NCBI RefSeq assembly: GCF_001940565.1
Contig: NZ_LTDM01000064.1
Span: 50,835-114,834, forward strand
Direction of reading: 5' to 3'
DNA: 64,000 nt
Source: Tissierella creatinophila DSM 6911
Lineage (GTDB): Bacteria > Bacillota > Clostridia > Tissierellales > Tissierellaceae
A program made the position numbers and the translations under genes. Below are positions 44,217 to 54,191 of the stretch, piece after piece (position 1 is the first letter of the stretch; each line of letters starts with the position of its first letter). Under the pieces are notes generated by a model. The model was not told the DNA's origin and made no database searches. It worked only from the letters and a program-made list of their open reading frames with translations.

Positions 44217-45266
44217 ATGAATCAAGATTTTATTAATGCCTTGCATGAAATCGAAAAAGAAAAAGGCGTATCTATAGATATAATATATGAGGCATTAGAA
44301 TCAGCACTCATCTCAAGCTATAAGAAAAACTTTGGTGCTTCTCAAAATGTTATAGTAGAGATGAATAAAGAAACAGGAAAAACTAAAGTATACGCTATAA
44401 AAGATGTTGTAGATGAAGTTAACGATGAGTATTTAGAGATAAGCTTGGAAAAAGCTAAAGAGATAGATAAATTATATGAAATTGGAGATGTTTTGAGATT
44501 AGAAATTACTCCTAAAGACTTTGGAAGAATAGCTGCTCAAACTGCCAAGCAAGTAGTCATACAAAGAATAAAAGATGCAGAAAGAGATGTTATATATGAT
44601 GAGTTTATTAATAGAGAAAATGAAATAATAACTGGAATGATTCAAAGAATATCCAAAAACAATGTATTTATAGATTTAGGAAAGACCGAAGGAGTTCTAC
44701 CACCAACTGAACAAATTGAAGGTGAAATTTACGAACAATCCGATAGACTTAAATTATTAGTTATGGAAGTTAAAAAAACTACTAAGGGACCACAAATTGT
44801 ATTATCTAGATCACATCCAAACCTAGTAAAAAGGCTATTTGAACTAGAAGTTCCTGAAATAAATAATGGTATAGTTGAAATATATTCAATTGCAAGAGAA
44901 GCTGGTTCTAGGACTAAAATTGCAGTTTATTCTAAAGATCCAGATGTTGATCCACTAGGAGCATGTGTAGGATTTCAAGGAAGCAGAGTAAAGACAATTG
45001 TAGATGAATTAAATGGGGAAAAGATAGATATTGTAATTTGGACTAAAAATATTGAAGAATTTATAGGAAACAGCTTAAGTCCTTCACAAGTAGTAAAAGT
45101 AGAGGTGAATGAAAAAGAAAAATCTGCATTAGTAATAGTTCCGGATTATCAATTATCATTAGCTATAGGAAAAGAAGGACAAAATGCAAGACTAGCTGCC
45201 AAACTTACTAGTTGGAAGATAGATATAAAATCAGAATCACAATATGCAGAAATAATTAAAGAATAA
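44217..45266 (+). CDS. nusA: Transcription termination/antitermination protein NusA
   Basis: RNA-polymerase-binding elongation factor that enhances hairpin pausing and termination. The 349-residue protein has the N-terminal polymerase-binding domain (FINALHEIEKEKG). An S1 domain is near 135-200 (GMIQRISKNNVFIDLGKTEGVLP). Two KH domains follow (GACVGFQGSRVKTIVDELNG and LAIGKEGQNARLAAKLTSWKIDI). The acidic C-terminal repeats of E. coli are absent, as usual in Firmicutes. The start ATG follows AGGAGG. Confidence 0.97.
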   Translation: MNQDFINALHEIEKEKGVSIDIIYEALESALISSYKKNFGASQNVIVEMNKETGKTKVYAIKDVVDEVNDEYLEISLEKAKEIDKLYEIGDVLRLEITPKDFGRIAAQTAKQVVIQRIKDAERDVIYDEFINRENEIITGMIQRISKNNVFIDLGKTEGVLPPTEQIEGEIYEQSDRLKLLVMEVKKTTKGPQIVLSRSHPNLVKRLFELEVPEINNGIVEIYSIAREAGSRTKIAVYSKDPDVDPLGACVGFQGSRVKTIVDELNGEKIDIVIWTKNIEEFIGNSLSPSQVVKVEVNEKEKSALVIVPDYQLSLAIGKEGQNARLAAKLTSWKIDIKSESQYAEIIKE

Positions 45267-45275
45267 GGTGATAAG

Positions 45276-45542
45276 ATGAGAAAGAAAAAAATACCTTTAA
45301 GAAAATGCTTAGGCTGTAAAGAAAATAAAAACAAAAAAGAACTTATTCGTATTGTTAAAACCCCAGAAAATGAAGTGTTAATTGATTTAACTGGTAAAGT
45401 TAACGGACGTGGAGCTTATATATGTAATAATAAAGAGTGTTTTAAAATGGCTATAAAGAGTAATATAATTTCAAGGAATTTAGAGGTGGAAATTCCAAAG
45501 GAGAAAATTGAAGAACTAGAAGAGCAAATTCAAAAAAGTTAA
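45276..45542 (+). CDS. ylxR: YlxR family RNA-binding / RNase P modulator protein
   Basis: An 88-residue basic protein starting KKKIPLRKCLGCKENKNKKELIRI, with the family motif GRGAYICNNKECF. YlxR/RnpM folds bind RNA and have been linked to RNase P control. It lies nine bases after nusA, as always. The L7Ae-like ylxQ that usually separates it from infB is missing. Confidence 0.93.
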   Translation: MRKKKIPLRKCLGCKENKNKKELIRIVKTPENEVLIDLTGKVNGRGAYICNNKECFKMAIKSNIISRNLEVEIPKEKIEELEEQIQKS

Positions 45543-45584
45543 ATAAAGACATAACACCTTTAAATAAATTAGGGGGTGCATTGT

Positions 45585-47621
45585 ATGGCAAAGATGAGAA
45601 TATATGAATTGGCAAAAGAATTAGATATCAGCAGTAAAGAACTTATGGAAAAAATAGAAGACTTAGATATAAATGCAAAAAGTCATATGAGTTCATTATC
45701 TGGTGAAGAAACTGAATTAATTAAAGAATTATTAGGAAATGAGGAGGAAGAAATTATAAAAACAAAACAAGTACAAGAAAATAAGAATACAAATATTAAG
45801 GAAGAAGATTCAAACATTATAAATGCTGAAGAATCTCAAGTTGATCAAGATGAAACAAATACTATAGAAATAGGAAGTGAAATTATAGTAAAAGAATTAG
45901 CGGATATATTGAATGTAAACCCTTCCCAGGTAATCACTAAATTAATTAGTCAAGGAATTATGGCTAGTCAAAATCAATCTATTGATTTTGATACTGCAAG
46001 TTTATTAGCTATCGATTTCGGAGTAGAGTTAAGTCTTAAAGAAGAAACAGAAGAAACAGAAATCGAAGAAGAGATTATGGCTGAGTTAGATTATGAAGAT
46101 AAGGAAGAAGATTTAAAACCTAGACCACCTGTAGTAACGGTAATGGGACACGTAGACCATGGAAAAACATCTCTTTTAGATGCAATTAGGGAAAGCCATG
46201 TAACTACAAGCGAAGCTGGAGGAATAACTCAACATATAGGTGCTTCTGTTGCTAGAATAAACGATAAAAAACTAGTGTTTTTAGATACTCCAGGACATGA
46301 AGCATTTACATCTATGAGAGCTAGAGGAGCTAAAGTTACAGATATAGCAATATTAGTAGTAGCTGCTGATGATGGAGTAATGCCTCAAACCTTAGAGGCT
46401 ATAAGTCATGCTAAAGCAGCGGGAGTACCTATCATAGTAGCTATAAATAAGATTGATAAACCTACTGCTAATTTAGATAGGATAAAACAAGAATTAGTAG
46501 AAAATGGATTATTACCAGAAGACTGGGGTGGAGATACTATAACAGTACCGGTATCTGCTAAAAATAGAGAAGGTATTGATGAGCTATTAGAGATGGTACT
46601 TTTAGTAGCAGAAATACAAGAATTAAAAGCTAACCCAAATAGAAAGGCTATTGGAATAGTCATAGAAGCTCAACTTGATAAAGGCAAAGGACCACTTGCA
46701 ACCATCTTAGTACAAAAGGGTACATTAAAAGTAGGAGATATGGTAGTATCAGGAACTGCTAGTGGAAGAATAAGAGCTATGTTAGACCATAAAGGTAAGC
46801 AATTAAAAAAAGCTACTCCTTCCATTCCAGCTGTAATTCTTGGATTATCTGAAGTTCCTAATGCTGGAGATTTAATATATGCAGTAGAGAATGAAAAAAT
46901 AGCTAGATTTTATGCAAGTGAGAAGAAAAATCAATTAAGAGAACAACAATTTAAACTTGATGATAGAGTTACTTTAGAGAATTTGTTTGAAACAATTAAA
47001 GAGGGAGACATACAAGATTTAAACATAATTATAAAAGCTGATGTAAGAGGTTCCATGGAAGCTTTAAGCCAATCTTTACAAAAACTTGATATAAAAGAAG
47101 AAGTAAAGGTAAATATGATACACGGTGGTATTGGTGGTATTACGGAAAGTGATATAATGCTAGCTGCAGCTTCTAATGCTATAGTAATAGGCTTTAATGT
47201 AAGACCAAACTTAAATGCTTTAGAGGTGGCTAAAAGAGAAAAAGTAGATATAAGAACATATAGAGTAATATATGAAGCCATAGAAGATATACAAAAAGCT
47301 GTAAAAGGAATGTTAATTCCTGATATAGTAGAAGAAGTATTAGGTCGTGCTGAAATTAGGGCTACATTTAGACTACCTAATGGTAATAGTATAGCTGGTA
47401 TTTATATTGTAAACGGAAAAATAACAAGAAACTCTAAAATAAGACTATTAAGAGATGATATAGTTATGTTTGAGGGTACTATTTCATCTTTAAAAAGATT
47501 TAAAGATGATGTAAGGGAAGTAGCTTCTGGTTATGAAGCCGGAATAGGTCTTGAAAACTATAACGATTTAAAAGAAGGAGATATGTTAGAAGCATATATA
47601 TTAAAAGAAGTACAAAGATAG
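45585..47621 (+). CDS. infB: Translation initiation factor IF-2
   Basis: GTPase that places initiator fMet-tRNA on the ribosome. It has 678 residues with a short acidic N-terminal region (about 40-170) compared with Bacillus. Two IF2_N repeats come first ([39 protein letters not shown]). G1 GHVDHGKT begins at 188, followed by DTPGH and NKID, then domains II-IV with the tRNA-binding C-terminus. ATG 45585 follows AGGGGGTG; the GTG at 45576 lies in that site. Confidence 0.98.
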   Translation: MAKMRIYELAKELDISSKELMEKIEDLDINAKSHMSSLSGEETELIKELLGNEEEEIIKTKQVQENKNTNIKEEDSNIINAEESQVDQDETNTIEIGSEIIVKELADILNVNPSQVITKLISQGIMASQNQSIDFDTASLLAIDFGVELSLKEETEETEIEEEIMAELDYEDKEEDLKPRPPVVTVMGHVDHGKTSLLDAIRESHVTTSEAGGITQHIGASVARINDKKLVFLDTPGHEAFTSMRARGAKVTDIAILVVAADDGVMPQTLEAISHAKAAGVPIIVAINKIDKPTANLDRIKQELVENGLLPEDWGGDTITVPVSAKNREGIDELLEMVLLVAEIQELKANPNRKAIGIVIEAQLDKGKGPLATILVQKGTLKVGDMVVSGTASGRIRAMLDHKGKQLKKATPSIPAVILGLSEVPNAGDLIYAVENEKIARFYASEKKNQLREQQFKLDDRVTLENLFETIKEGDIQDLNIIIKADVRGSMEALSQSLQKLDIKEEVKVNMIHGGIGGITESDIMLAAASNAIVIGFNVRPNLNALEVAKREKVDIRTYRVIYEAIEDIQKAVKGMLIPDIVEEVLGRAEIRATFRLPNGNSIAGIYIVNGKITRNSKIRLLRDDIVMFEGTISSLKRFKDDVREVASGYEAGIGLENYNDLKEGDMLEAYILKEVQR

Positions 47622-47632
47622 AGAGGTGCTTT

Positions 47633-48007
47633 ATGAATAACAAAAGAATAAATAGAATTTCAGAGGAAGTAAAAAAGGTAATATCTGAACTCTTATATAA
47701 TGGATTAAAAGATCCAAGAGTAACATCTATGACTACAGTTACAGATGTTAAAGTAACTAGAGATTTAAGTTTTGCTAATATATATATTTCAGTTTTAGGG
47801 GATAAAAAGGAAAAAGAAGATTGCTTAAAAGGTCTACAAAGTGCTAAGGGGTTTATTAGAAGTGAAATAGGTAAGAGAGTTGATTTAAGACATATACCTG
47901 AACCTATATTTCATTTAGATGAAACTTTAGAACATGCAAGTCATATTACCGATTTAATAGAAAAGGTAAAAATGGAAGATAATAATAGAGGTATAGGAAA
48001 TGAATAG
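47633..48007 (+). CDS. rbfA: Ribosome-binding factor A
   Basis: Cold-shock assembly factor acting on 16S rRNA helix 1. The 124-residue protein begins RINRISEEVKKVISELLYNGLKDPRV and has LRHIPEPIFHLDETLEHASHI near the end, both diagnostic. The start ATG follows GAGAGGTG. It overlaps nrnA by eight bases. Confidence 0.96.
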   Translation: MNNKRINRISEEVKKVISELLYNGLKDPRVTSMTTVTDVKVTRDLSFANIYISVLGDKKEKEDCLKGLQSAKGFIRSEIGKRVDLRHIPEPIFHLDETLEHASHITDLIEKVKMEDNNRGIGNE

Positions 48008-48980
48008 AGAAATTCTTTTAAATATGGGAAAAGCTATAGATTTAATTAAAGAAAGTAGTAATATATTTATTGCATCCCATATAAACCCTGATGGAGATAA
48101 TATAGGTTCTAGCCTAGCCTTAGCATTAGCTCTAAAGAAGATTAATAAAAATATTGTAGTATTAAAAAGCGATATAATTCCAATAGACTTTACCTTTTTA
48201 CCAGGAATTAATTTAATAAAAGAATACGATGATAAATTGGATGATATTGATTTATTTATTACTTTAGACTGTGGTGATATAAATAGATTAGGACAAAACA
48301 AAATATTATTTGAAAATGCAAAAAAAACAATAAACATAGATCATCATATAAGTAATACAAATTTTGGTGATATAAATATTGTTGATTCCAAAGTGACTGC
48401 TACTGGTGAACTTATATATTACTTTATTAAACAAATGGAGATAGAAATAGATAAAGATATAGCTACTAATATATATACGGCTATTAGCACTGATACAGGA
48501 AGCTTCAAGTATGAAAGTGTTTCATCTGATACACATAGAATAATTGCCGACTTATTAGATATAGGCATAGATAAGAGCGATATAAATATAAATTTGTATG
48601 AAAATATGAGTTTTACTAGAATGAAATTATTTATTAAGTCTTTAACTACTCTTGAAACTTTTAATAATGGTAAAATAGCAGTTATAGAAGTTACACAAGA
48701 GATGTTGAAGGAAACAGGTGCAAGCTTGGAAGATTCAGAAGGGATAGTATCATTTATTAAAAAACTATCCACAGTTGAAGCCGCTTGTATTTTAAAAGAG
48801 TTAGAAAAAGAAGATATAAAGATAAGTCTTAGAACCAAAAAATATCTAGATGCTTCTTATATTTGTAATAAATTTGATGGTGGTGGACATAAAAGGGCTG
48901 CTGGGTGTACGATATATAAAGGTATTAAGGAAGCCAAGGAGTTAATAGTAAAATCAATACAAGAAGCTATGAAGGTATAA
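48000..48980 (+). CDS. nrnA: DHH-family phosphoesterase NrnA (oligoribonuclease / pAp phosphatase)
   Basis: Degrades 2-5 nt RNAs and 3'-phosphoadenosine 5'-phosphate. The 326-residue protein has the metal motifs SHINPDGDNIGSS (about 22-34), LDCGD and NIDHHISN (about 115-122). The C-terminal DHHA1 substrate loop is FDGGGHKRAAGC near 298. It overlaps rbfA and precedes truB by two bases, so translation is probably coupled through this run. Confidence 0.95.
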   Translation: MNREILLNMGKAIDLIKESSNIFIASHINPDGDNIGSSLALALALKKINKNIVVLKSDIIPIDFTFLPGINLIKEYDDKLDDIDLFITLDCGDINRLGQNKILFENAKKTINIDHHISNTNFGDINIVDSKVTATGELIYYFIKQMEIEIDKDIATNIYTAISTDTGSFKYESVSSDTHRIIADLLDIGIDKSDININLYENMSFTRMKLFIKSLTTLETFNNGKIAVIEVTQEMLKETGASLEDSEGIVSFIKKLSTVEAACILKELEKEDIKISLRTKKYLDASYICNKFDGGGHKRAAGCTIYKGIKEAKELIVKSIQEAMKV

Positions 48981-48982
48981 TT

Positions 48983-49867
48983 ATGGATGGGATAATAATT
49001 TTTTATAAACCCAAAGGAATAACATCTCATGGAGCGGTTAGTTTTTTTAGAAAACTACTAAATATCAAAAGAATTGGACACACAGGTACTCTAGATCCAA
49101 ATGCAGAAGGAGTTCTTCCTATTTGTATTGGAAAAGCTACTAGAGTATCTGAATACCTTTTAACTGAAGATAAGGAGTATAGGGGAATATTAACTCTAGG
49201 CAAGTCTACTGATACTCAAGATGGAGATGGTAAAACACTAGAGTCTTCTTCTAAGGTAGTAAGTGATGAAGACATAAGGCGTTCATTTAATAAGTTCAAG
49301 GGTAATATTTCTCAAACACCTCCAATGTATTCAGCATTAAAGCATAAGGGTAAAAAATTATATGAATTAGCTAGAGAAGGAAAGACAATTGAAAGAGATG
49401 CAAGAGATATAAATATATATGAACTAAATATAGAAGAAATATATGAGAATAAAGAAATAACTTTTTATACTAAATGTTCAAGGGGAACATATATAAGAAC
49501 CTTGTGTAATGATATAGGAGAAGATTTAGGTACTTTTGGTTATATGTCCAACCTTTTAAGAGTTGGTGTAGGACCTTTTAATATAGAAGATTCTTATAAA
49601 ATAGAAGACTTAGAAGGTTTAAGTCCAATTGAAATAGAAAAATTGATTTTACCAATAGATTTTGCTTTGATGAAATTTAAATCAATAAAAATAGAAGATG
49701 AATTGTATAAAAAGCTTATAAATGGAGTGAATATACAAATATATAATAAAGAGTATTCCTTAGGTGATGTTTTAAGAGTTTATTCAAAAAATCAATTTAT
49801 TGGAATTGGGGAAATTATAGAAAAGAATCATTTACAATTATTGAAAATGAATAAAGTGTTTGTGTAA
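48983..49867 (+). CDS. truB: tRNA pseudouridine55 synthase TruB
   Basis: Makes pseudouridine 55 in the T-loop of tRNAs. The 294-residue protein has the catalytic motif GHTGTLDPNAEGVLPICIGKATR near 36-57, with the nucleophilic Asp in TLDPNAEG. Other signatures are QTPPMYSALKHKGKKLYELAREG and CSRGTYIRTLCNDIG. It is embedded in the nrnA-truB-ribF run, as is usual. Confidence 0.97.
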   Translation: MDGIIIFYKPKGITSHGAVSFFRKLLNIKRIGHTGTLDPNAEGVLPICIGKATRVSEYLLTEDKEYRGILTLGKSTDTQDGDGKTLESSSKVVSDEDIRRSFNKFKGNISQTPPMYSALKHKGKKLYELAREGKTIERDARDINIYELNIEEIYENKEITFYTKCSRGTYIRTLCNDIGEDLGTFGYMSNLLRVGVGPFNIEDSYKIEDLEGLSPIEIEKLILPIDFALMKFKSIKIEDELYKKLINGVNIQIYNKEYSLGDVLRVYSKNQFIGIGEIIEKNHLQLLKMNKVFV

Positions 49868-49877
49868 GGTGGTTAAG

Positions 49878-50786
49878 ATGGAAATCATAAAAATAGAAAA
49901 CTATATAGAAAATAGATTTATGACTAGCGTCGCTTTAGGAAATTTTGATGGAATTCACCTAGGACATAGAAAACTTATCTTGTCTATGATAAAAGATTCT
50001 AAAGAACTAAATATAATCCCCTCAGTATTATTATTTAATAAACATCCTAAAGAAGTGTTATTTGGTAAAAGTCCAGATTTCATAACTTCCACAGAAGATA
50101 AACACGAGATACTAGAGCAAATGATGGTAAAAATTATTTACGAAACAGAATTTAATGAAGAGTTTAGAAAATTAAGCCCAGAATGCTTTGTTAAGAAAAT
50201 CCTTATAGATAAGTTGAATGTAAAATCTGTATTTGTGGGTTTTGATTATAGATTTGGATATAAAGCTTCAGGAGATATAAATACTTTAAAAGAATTAGGG
50301 GATAAATATAAATTTAAAGTTACTATTATAGATCCTGTCTATGATGAAAAAAGAGTTTTAAGTAGCACTGAAATTAGAATGCATATAAAAGAAGGAAATA
50401 TTAGACTTGCAAATGAGATGCTAGGTAGAAATTACAAAATTAAAGGACAAGTAGTACATGGAAATAAAATAGGTAGAACTTTAGGATTTCCTACTGCTAA
50501 TTTAGAACTCTCTAGCAACTACCAAATTCCTAAAATAGGAGTATATGAGACTAAGACTATTATAGATGGAAAATCATATGTATCTCTTACTAGCATAGGA
50601 ACTAATCCCACCGTAGGAGGAAATTCTATGAAAATAGAAACTTATATTTTAGATTTTAGTAGTGATATATATAATAAAAAAATACAAATAGAATTCATAA
50701 AATATATTAGAAAAGAAATGATGTTTTGTAATCTAGAAGAATTAAAAATACAAATGCAAAAAGATGTAGAGACTATTAAATATTAA
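49878..50786 (+). CDS. ribF: Bifunctional riboflavin kinase / FAD synthetase
   Basis: Phosphorylates riboflavin to FMN and adenylylates FMN to FAD. The 302-residue protein has an N-terminal nucleotidyltransferase with GNFDGIHLGHRKLI (about 20-33) and the SSTEIR signature (about 160-165). The C-terminal flavokinase has VVHGNKIGRTLGFPTANL (about 187-204). ATG 49878 follows AAGGTGG. rpsO begins after a 126-base gap carrying its own leader. Confidence 0.96.
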   Translation: MEIIKIENYIENRFMTSVALGNFDGIHLGHRKLILSMIKDSKELNIIPSVLLFNKHPKEVLFGKSPDFITSTEDKHEILEQMMVKIIYETEFNEEFRKLSPECFVKKILIDKLNVKSVFVGFDYRFGYKASGDINTLKELGDKYKFKVTIIDPVYDEKRVLSSTEIRMHIKEGNIRLANEMLGRNYKIKGQVVHGNKIGRTLGFPTANLELSSNYQIPKIGVYETKTIIDGKSYVSLTSIGTNPTVGGNSMKIETYILDFSSDIYNKKIQIEFIKYIRKEMMFCNLEELKIQMQKDVETIKY

Positions 50787-50824
50787 TATTTACATTTAAT
50801 AAAACATATGTTATTATAAACATG

Positions 50825-50883
50825 TATAATAAATTTCCTAATGCTAAGTTTAGCGGTTCCTCATCGCTTTACCTTGCTTTAGG
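50825..50883 (+). promoter_or_regulatory. Promoter -10 and structured leader of rpsO
   Basis: A TATAAT (50825-50830) lies inside the inverted repeat TTATTATA-aacatg-TATAATAA. Downstream, CCTAA (50837-50841) can pair with TTAGG (50879-50883). The bases between form possible small stems GCTA/TAGC and AGCG/CGCT. Ribosomal protein S15 commonly autoregulates through its leader, so a regulatory RNA is likely in position, though not proven in fold. No clear -35 is seen. Confidence 0.45.
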
Positions 50884-50912
50884 TGTATAAATAAAAATGG
50901 AGGTGTATTTTA

Positions 50913-51179
50913 ATGTTGACAAAAGAAGTAAAAGAACAAATAATTAATGAATACAAATTACACGAAGGTGATACTGGTTCACCAGAAGTACAGGTTGCTA
51001 TACTAACTTATAGAATTAATGGTTTAAATGAACATCTTAAAGCACACAAAAAAGATCATCATTCTAGAAGAGGATTGTTAAAAATGGTAGGACAAAGAAG
51101 AAATCTTTTAAGATATCTTCAAAATAATGATATTGAAAGATATCGTTCTTTAATTGAAAGATTACACATAAGAGGTTAA
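50913..51179 (+). CDS. rpsO: 30S ribosomal protein S15
   Basis: Early 16S rRNA-binding protein of 88 residues. The sequence contains [25 protein letters not shown] and [22 protein letters not shown], both diagnostic. The start ATG follows TGGAGGTG. A strong terminator separates it from pnp. Confidence 0.98.
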   Translation: MLTKEVKEQIINEYKLHEGDTGSPEVQVAILTYRINGLNEHLKAHKKDHHSRRGLLKMVGQRRNLLRYLQNNDIERYRSLIERLHIRG

Positions 51180-51181
51180 TA

Positions 51182-51206
51182 AAAGAGCGGGATAGTCCCG
51201 CTCTTT
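51182..51206 (+). terminator. Terminator after rpsO
   Basis: An eleven-base GC-rich stem AAAGAGCGGGA/TCCCGCTCTTT with a TAG loop, then AATTTTAG. It is the most GC-rich stem in the window. Confidence 0.9.
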
Positions 51207-51275
51207 AATTTTAGTATTATTTAAAGATAATAGATAATAATAAATATAGAATACAAAAGAAAAAGGAGGTATTTT

Positions 51276-53369
51276 ATGGAGAAAATATATCATTATAAAT
51301 TAGCAGAAAAAGACTTAAAAGTAACTATAGGAAAAGTTGCAGAGCAAGCAGGCGGATCATGTCTAGTACAATACGGAGATACTGTTATACTTGCAACAGC
51401 TACTTCTTCAAAACAACCTAGAGAAGGAATAGACTTTTTTCCATTAAGTGTAGATTATGAAGAAAAACTTTATTCTGTAGGTAAAATTCCTGGAGGTTTC
51501 ATTAAAAGAGAAGGTAGACCTAGCGAAAAGTCGATACTAACTTCAAGGCTTATAGATAGACCACTTAGACCCTTATTTCCAGAAGGATATAGAAATGATG
51601 TACAAGTAATTACAACTGTATTATCTGTAGATCAAAATGATTCTCCAGAAATCATAGCGATGATAGGTTCTTCTATTGCTCTTTCTATCTCCGATATACC
51701 ATTTAGTGGTCCTACTGGATCTGTGCTGGTAGGATTGATTGATAATAAATTTATAATAAATCCAAACAGTGAAGAAAGAGAAAAATCTGTTATTCACTTA
51801 ATTGTATCAGGAACAGAAGATGCCATTATGATGGTAGAAGCAGGATCTAATGAAGTTAGTGAAAAGACTATGCTTGATGGTATCTTATTTGCACATGAAG
51901 AGATTAGCAGAATATGTAAGTTTATAAAAGAAATAAGCAAAGAAGTAGGAAAAGATAAAAGAAAATATGATTTATTTAAACCAGAAGAAGAATTAGAAGA
52001 TAAGGTATCAAAATATGGTAGAGATAAACTAATAGATGCAATAAATACAATCGAAAAACAAGAAAGACAGGATAATATAGATAAAGTTACAGAAGAAATA
52101 CTAGAAATATTTTTGGAAGATTATCCAGAAGATAAAAAAAGTATATTACAAATAATAGATAATCTAGTTAAAAAAGAAGTAAGAAGATTAATATTAGAAG
52201 AACATATAAGACCAGATAGTAGAGACTTAGGTGAAATAAGAAAGATTACAAGTGAGGTAGGTTTAATTCCTAGGACTCATGGATCAGGACTTTTCACTAG
52301 AGGTCAAACACAAGTTTTAACTATAACTACCTTAGGTGCATCTTCAGATGTACAAATTATAGATGGCTTAGGAGAAGAAGAGTCTAAAAGATACATGCAT
52401 CACTATAATTTCCCACCATATTCAGTAGGTGATACAAGACCTATGAGGGGACCTGGTCGTAGAGAAATTGGTCATGGTGCGTTAGCTGAAAGGGCACTAC
52501 TTCCTGTTATTCCTTCAATAGACGAATTCCCATACACTATAAGACTAGTATCAGAAGTACTAAGTTCTAATGGTTCTTCATCCCAGGCCAGCGTTTGTGG
52601 CAGTACATTATCTTTATTAGATGCTGGAGTTCCTATAAAATCACCTGTAGCTGGAATTGCCATGGGACTTATAAAGACTGACGATAAAGTTGCAATTTTA
52701 ACTGATATACAAGGCATGGAAGACCATCTTGGAGATATGGACTTTAAAGTAGCCGGAACTAAAGAGGGTATAACTGCTATACAAATGGATATAAAAATTT
52801 CCGGTATAGATAGAAGTATATTAGAAGAAGCATTAGAAAATGCAAGAGTTGGAAGACTCTTTATATTAGATAAGATGCAAGAAACCATCTCTAGTCCTAG
52901 AGAAGAATTATCAATTTATGCTCCAAAGATATTTACTATGATAATAAATCCAGATAAGATAAGAGATGTTATTGGACCTGGTGGAAAGATAATAAATAAG
53001 ATAATTGATGAAACTGGAGTAAAGATAGATATAAACGATGATGGAAAAATATCTATTGCAGCAGAAGATGCTAAAAGTGGAAATGAAGCTATGAAAATAA
53101 TAGAAAATATTGTTAAAGAAGTTGAAATTGGAGAGCTTTATTTAGGAAAAGTCACTAAAGTTACTAATTTTGGCGCATTTTTAGATATTCTAAACGGTAA
53201 AGAAGGATTACTTCATATTTCACAAATTGCAAAAGAGAGAATAAATAAGGTAGAAGATGTATTAAAGGTTGGAGATGAGCTTTTAGTAAAAGTAATGGAA
53301 ATTGATAATCAAGGCAGAATAAACCTTTCTAGAAAGGTTTTACTTGAAGATGAAAAAGAAGAGAAATAA
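51276..53369 (+). CDS. pnp: Polyribonucleotide nucleotidyltransferase (PNPase)
   Basis: Phosphorolytic 3'-5' exoribonuclease of mRNA decay. It has 697 residues with two RNase PH domains ([30 protein letters not shown] in the first, [15 protein letters not shown] and [16 protein letters not shown] in the second). A KH domain ([15 protein letters not shown], about 567-581) and an S1 domain ([27 protein letters not shown]) follow. The start ATG follows AAAGGAGG. The rpsO-pnp order is conserved. Confidence 0.98.
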   Translation: MEKIYHYKLAEKDLKVTIGKVAEQAGGSCLVQYGDTVILATATSSKQPREGIDFFPLSVDYEEKLYSVGKIPGGFIKREGRPSEKSILTSRLIDRPLRPLFPEGYRNDVQVITTVLSVDQNDSPEIIAMIGSSIALSISDIPFSGPTGSVLVGLIDNKFIINPNSEEREKSVIHLIVSGTEDAIMMVEAGSNEVSEKTMLDGILFAHEEISRICKFIKEISKEVGKDKRKYDLFKPEEELEDKVSKYGRDKLIDAINTIEKQERQDNIDKVTEEILEIFLEDYPEDKKSILQIIDNLVKKEVRRLILEEHIRPDSRDLGEIRKITSEVGLIPRTHGSGLFTRGQTQVLTITTLGASSDVQIIDGLGEEESKRYMHHYNFPPYSVGDTRPMRGPGRREIGHGALAERALLPVIPSIDEFPYTIRLVSEVLSSNGSSSQASVCGSTLSLLDAGVPIKSPVAGIAMGLIKTDDKVAILTDIQGMEDHLGDMDFKVAGTKEGITAIQMDIKISGIDRSILEEALENARVGRLFILDKMQETISSPREELSIYAPKIFTMIINPDKIRDVIGPGGKIINKIIDETGVKIDINDDGKISIAAEDAKSGNEAMKIIENIVKEVEIGELYLGKVTKVTNFGAFLDILNGKEGLLHISQIAKERINKVEDVLKVGDELLVKVMEIDNQGRINLSRKVLLEDEKEEK

Positions 53370-53374
53370 ACTTT

Positions 53375-53406
53375 ACATGGACCTTTTTAGGTTCATGTTT
53401 TAATTT
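53375..53406 (+). terminator. Terminator after pnp
   Basis: Stem ACATGGACCT/AGGTTCATGT (one G-U pair) with a TTTT loop, followed by TTTAATTTTT. Confidence 0.85.
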
Positions 53407-53465
53407 TTGTATATTATTTTTCCTTTAGAATATATATTTAATAAGAATATAAAAGGAGGAAAGAT

Positions 53466-54176
53466 ATGAAACTTTTAATTTTTAATAAAAAAACACTATA
53501 TTTAATTTTATTATTATTAATCTTTGTTATAATAATACCAATTATAGTTTTAAACTATGGTAGATCTAAGGATGTATTTATGCAGGATATATTTTATGAA
53601 GGAACAAATGGTGAAAAAGTAATATCATTTGCTTGTAACATTGATTGGGGAGAAGAATATATTCCAGAAATGTTGAAAATATTTGAAGAAAATAATATTA
53701 AAATAACTTTTTTTCCCACTGGCAAATGGGCCGAAAAAAACCAAGATTTATTAAAGGAAATATATAAAAAAGGTCATGAAATAGGAAATCATGGATATAG
53801 TCATTTAGACTATGATAAATTAGATTATAATAGAAATTTTGAAGAAATAGAAAGAGCTAATAAAATTATTAGAGACATAATTGATAAAAATCCTTCCTAT
53901 TTTGCACCTCCTTCAGGTGCATTTAATGATTATACATTGCAAGCTGCTAAAGCACTAAACTATAAAGTAATAATGTGGAGCATCGATACTATTGATTGGA
54001 GAGAAGATAGTACAAAGGACCTAATAGTTAAAAGAGTAATAGATAAGGCACACAATTCAGCTATTGTACTAATGCACCCAACAGAAAATACGAAAAATGC
54101 ATTAAGTGAAATAATAATAGAGCTTACGAAGATGGGTTATAAAATAGGAAATATAAGTGATGTTTTCAATAATTAA
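53466..54176 (+). CDS. ylxY: Membrane-anchored polysaccharide deacetylase, YlxY/PdaB type
   Basis: NodB-fold carbohydrate esterase of 236 residues with one N-terminal membrane helix (about 9-30), so it acts outside the cell. The metal motif HGYSH is at about 112-116, followed by PPSGAFN and the C-terminal VLMHPT. Motif 1, normally TFDDG, is changed to SFACNIDWG, as in sporulation-linked PdaB/YlxY proteins. One of the two canonical Asp is therefore replaced, and activity should not be assumed. The start ATG follows AAGGAGG. It is next to pnp and ymxG, as in Bacillus. Confidence 0.88.
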   Translation: MKLLIFNKKTLYLILLLLIFVIIIPIIVLNYGRSKDVFMQDIFYEGTNGEKVISFACNIDWGEEYIPEMLKIFEENNIKITFFPTGKWAEKNQDLLKEIYKKGHEIGNHGYSHLDYDKLDYNRNFEEIERANKIIRDIIDKNPSYFAPPSGAFNDYTLQAAKALNYKVIMWSIDTIDWREDSTKDLIVKRVIDKAHNSAIVLMHPTENTKNALSEIIIELTKMGYKIGNISDVFNN

Positions 54177-54191
54177 TAATTGGAGGAAGAG

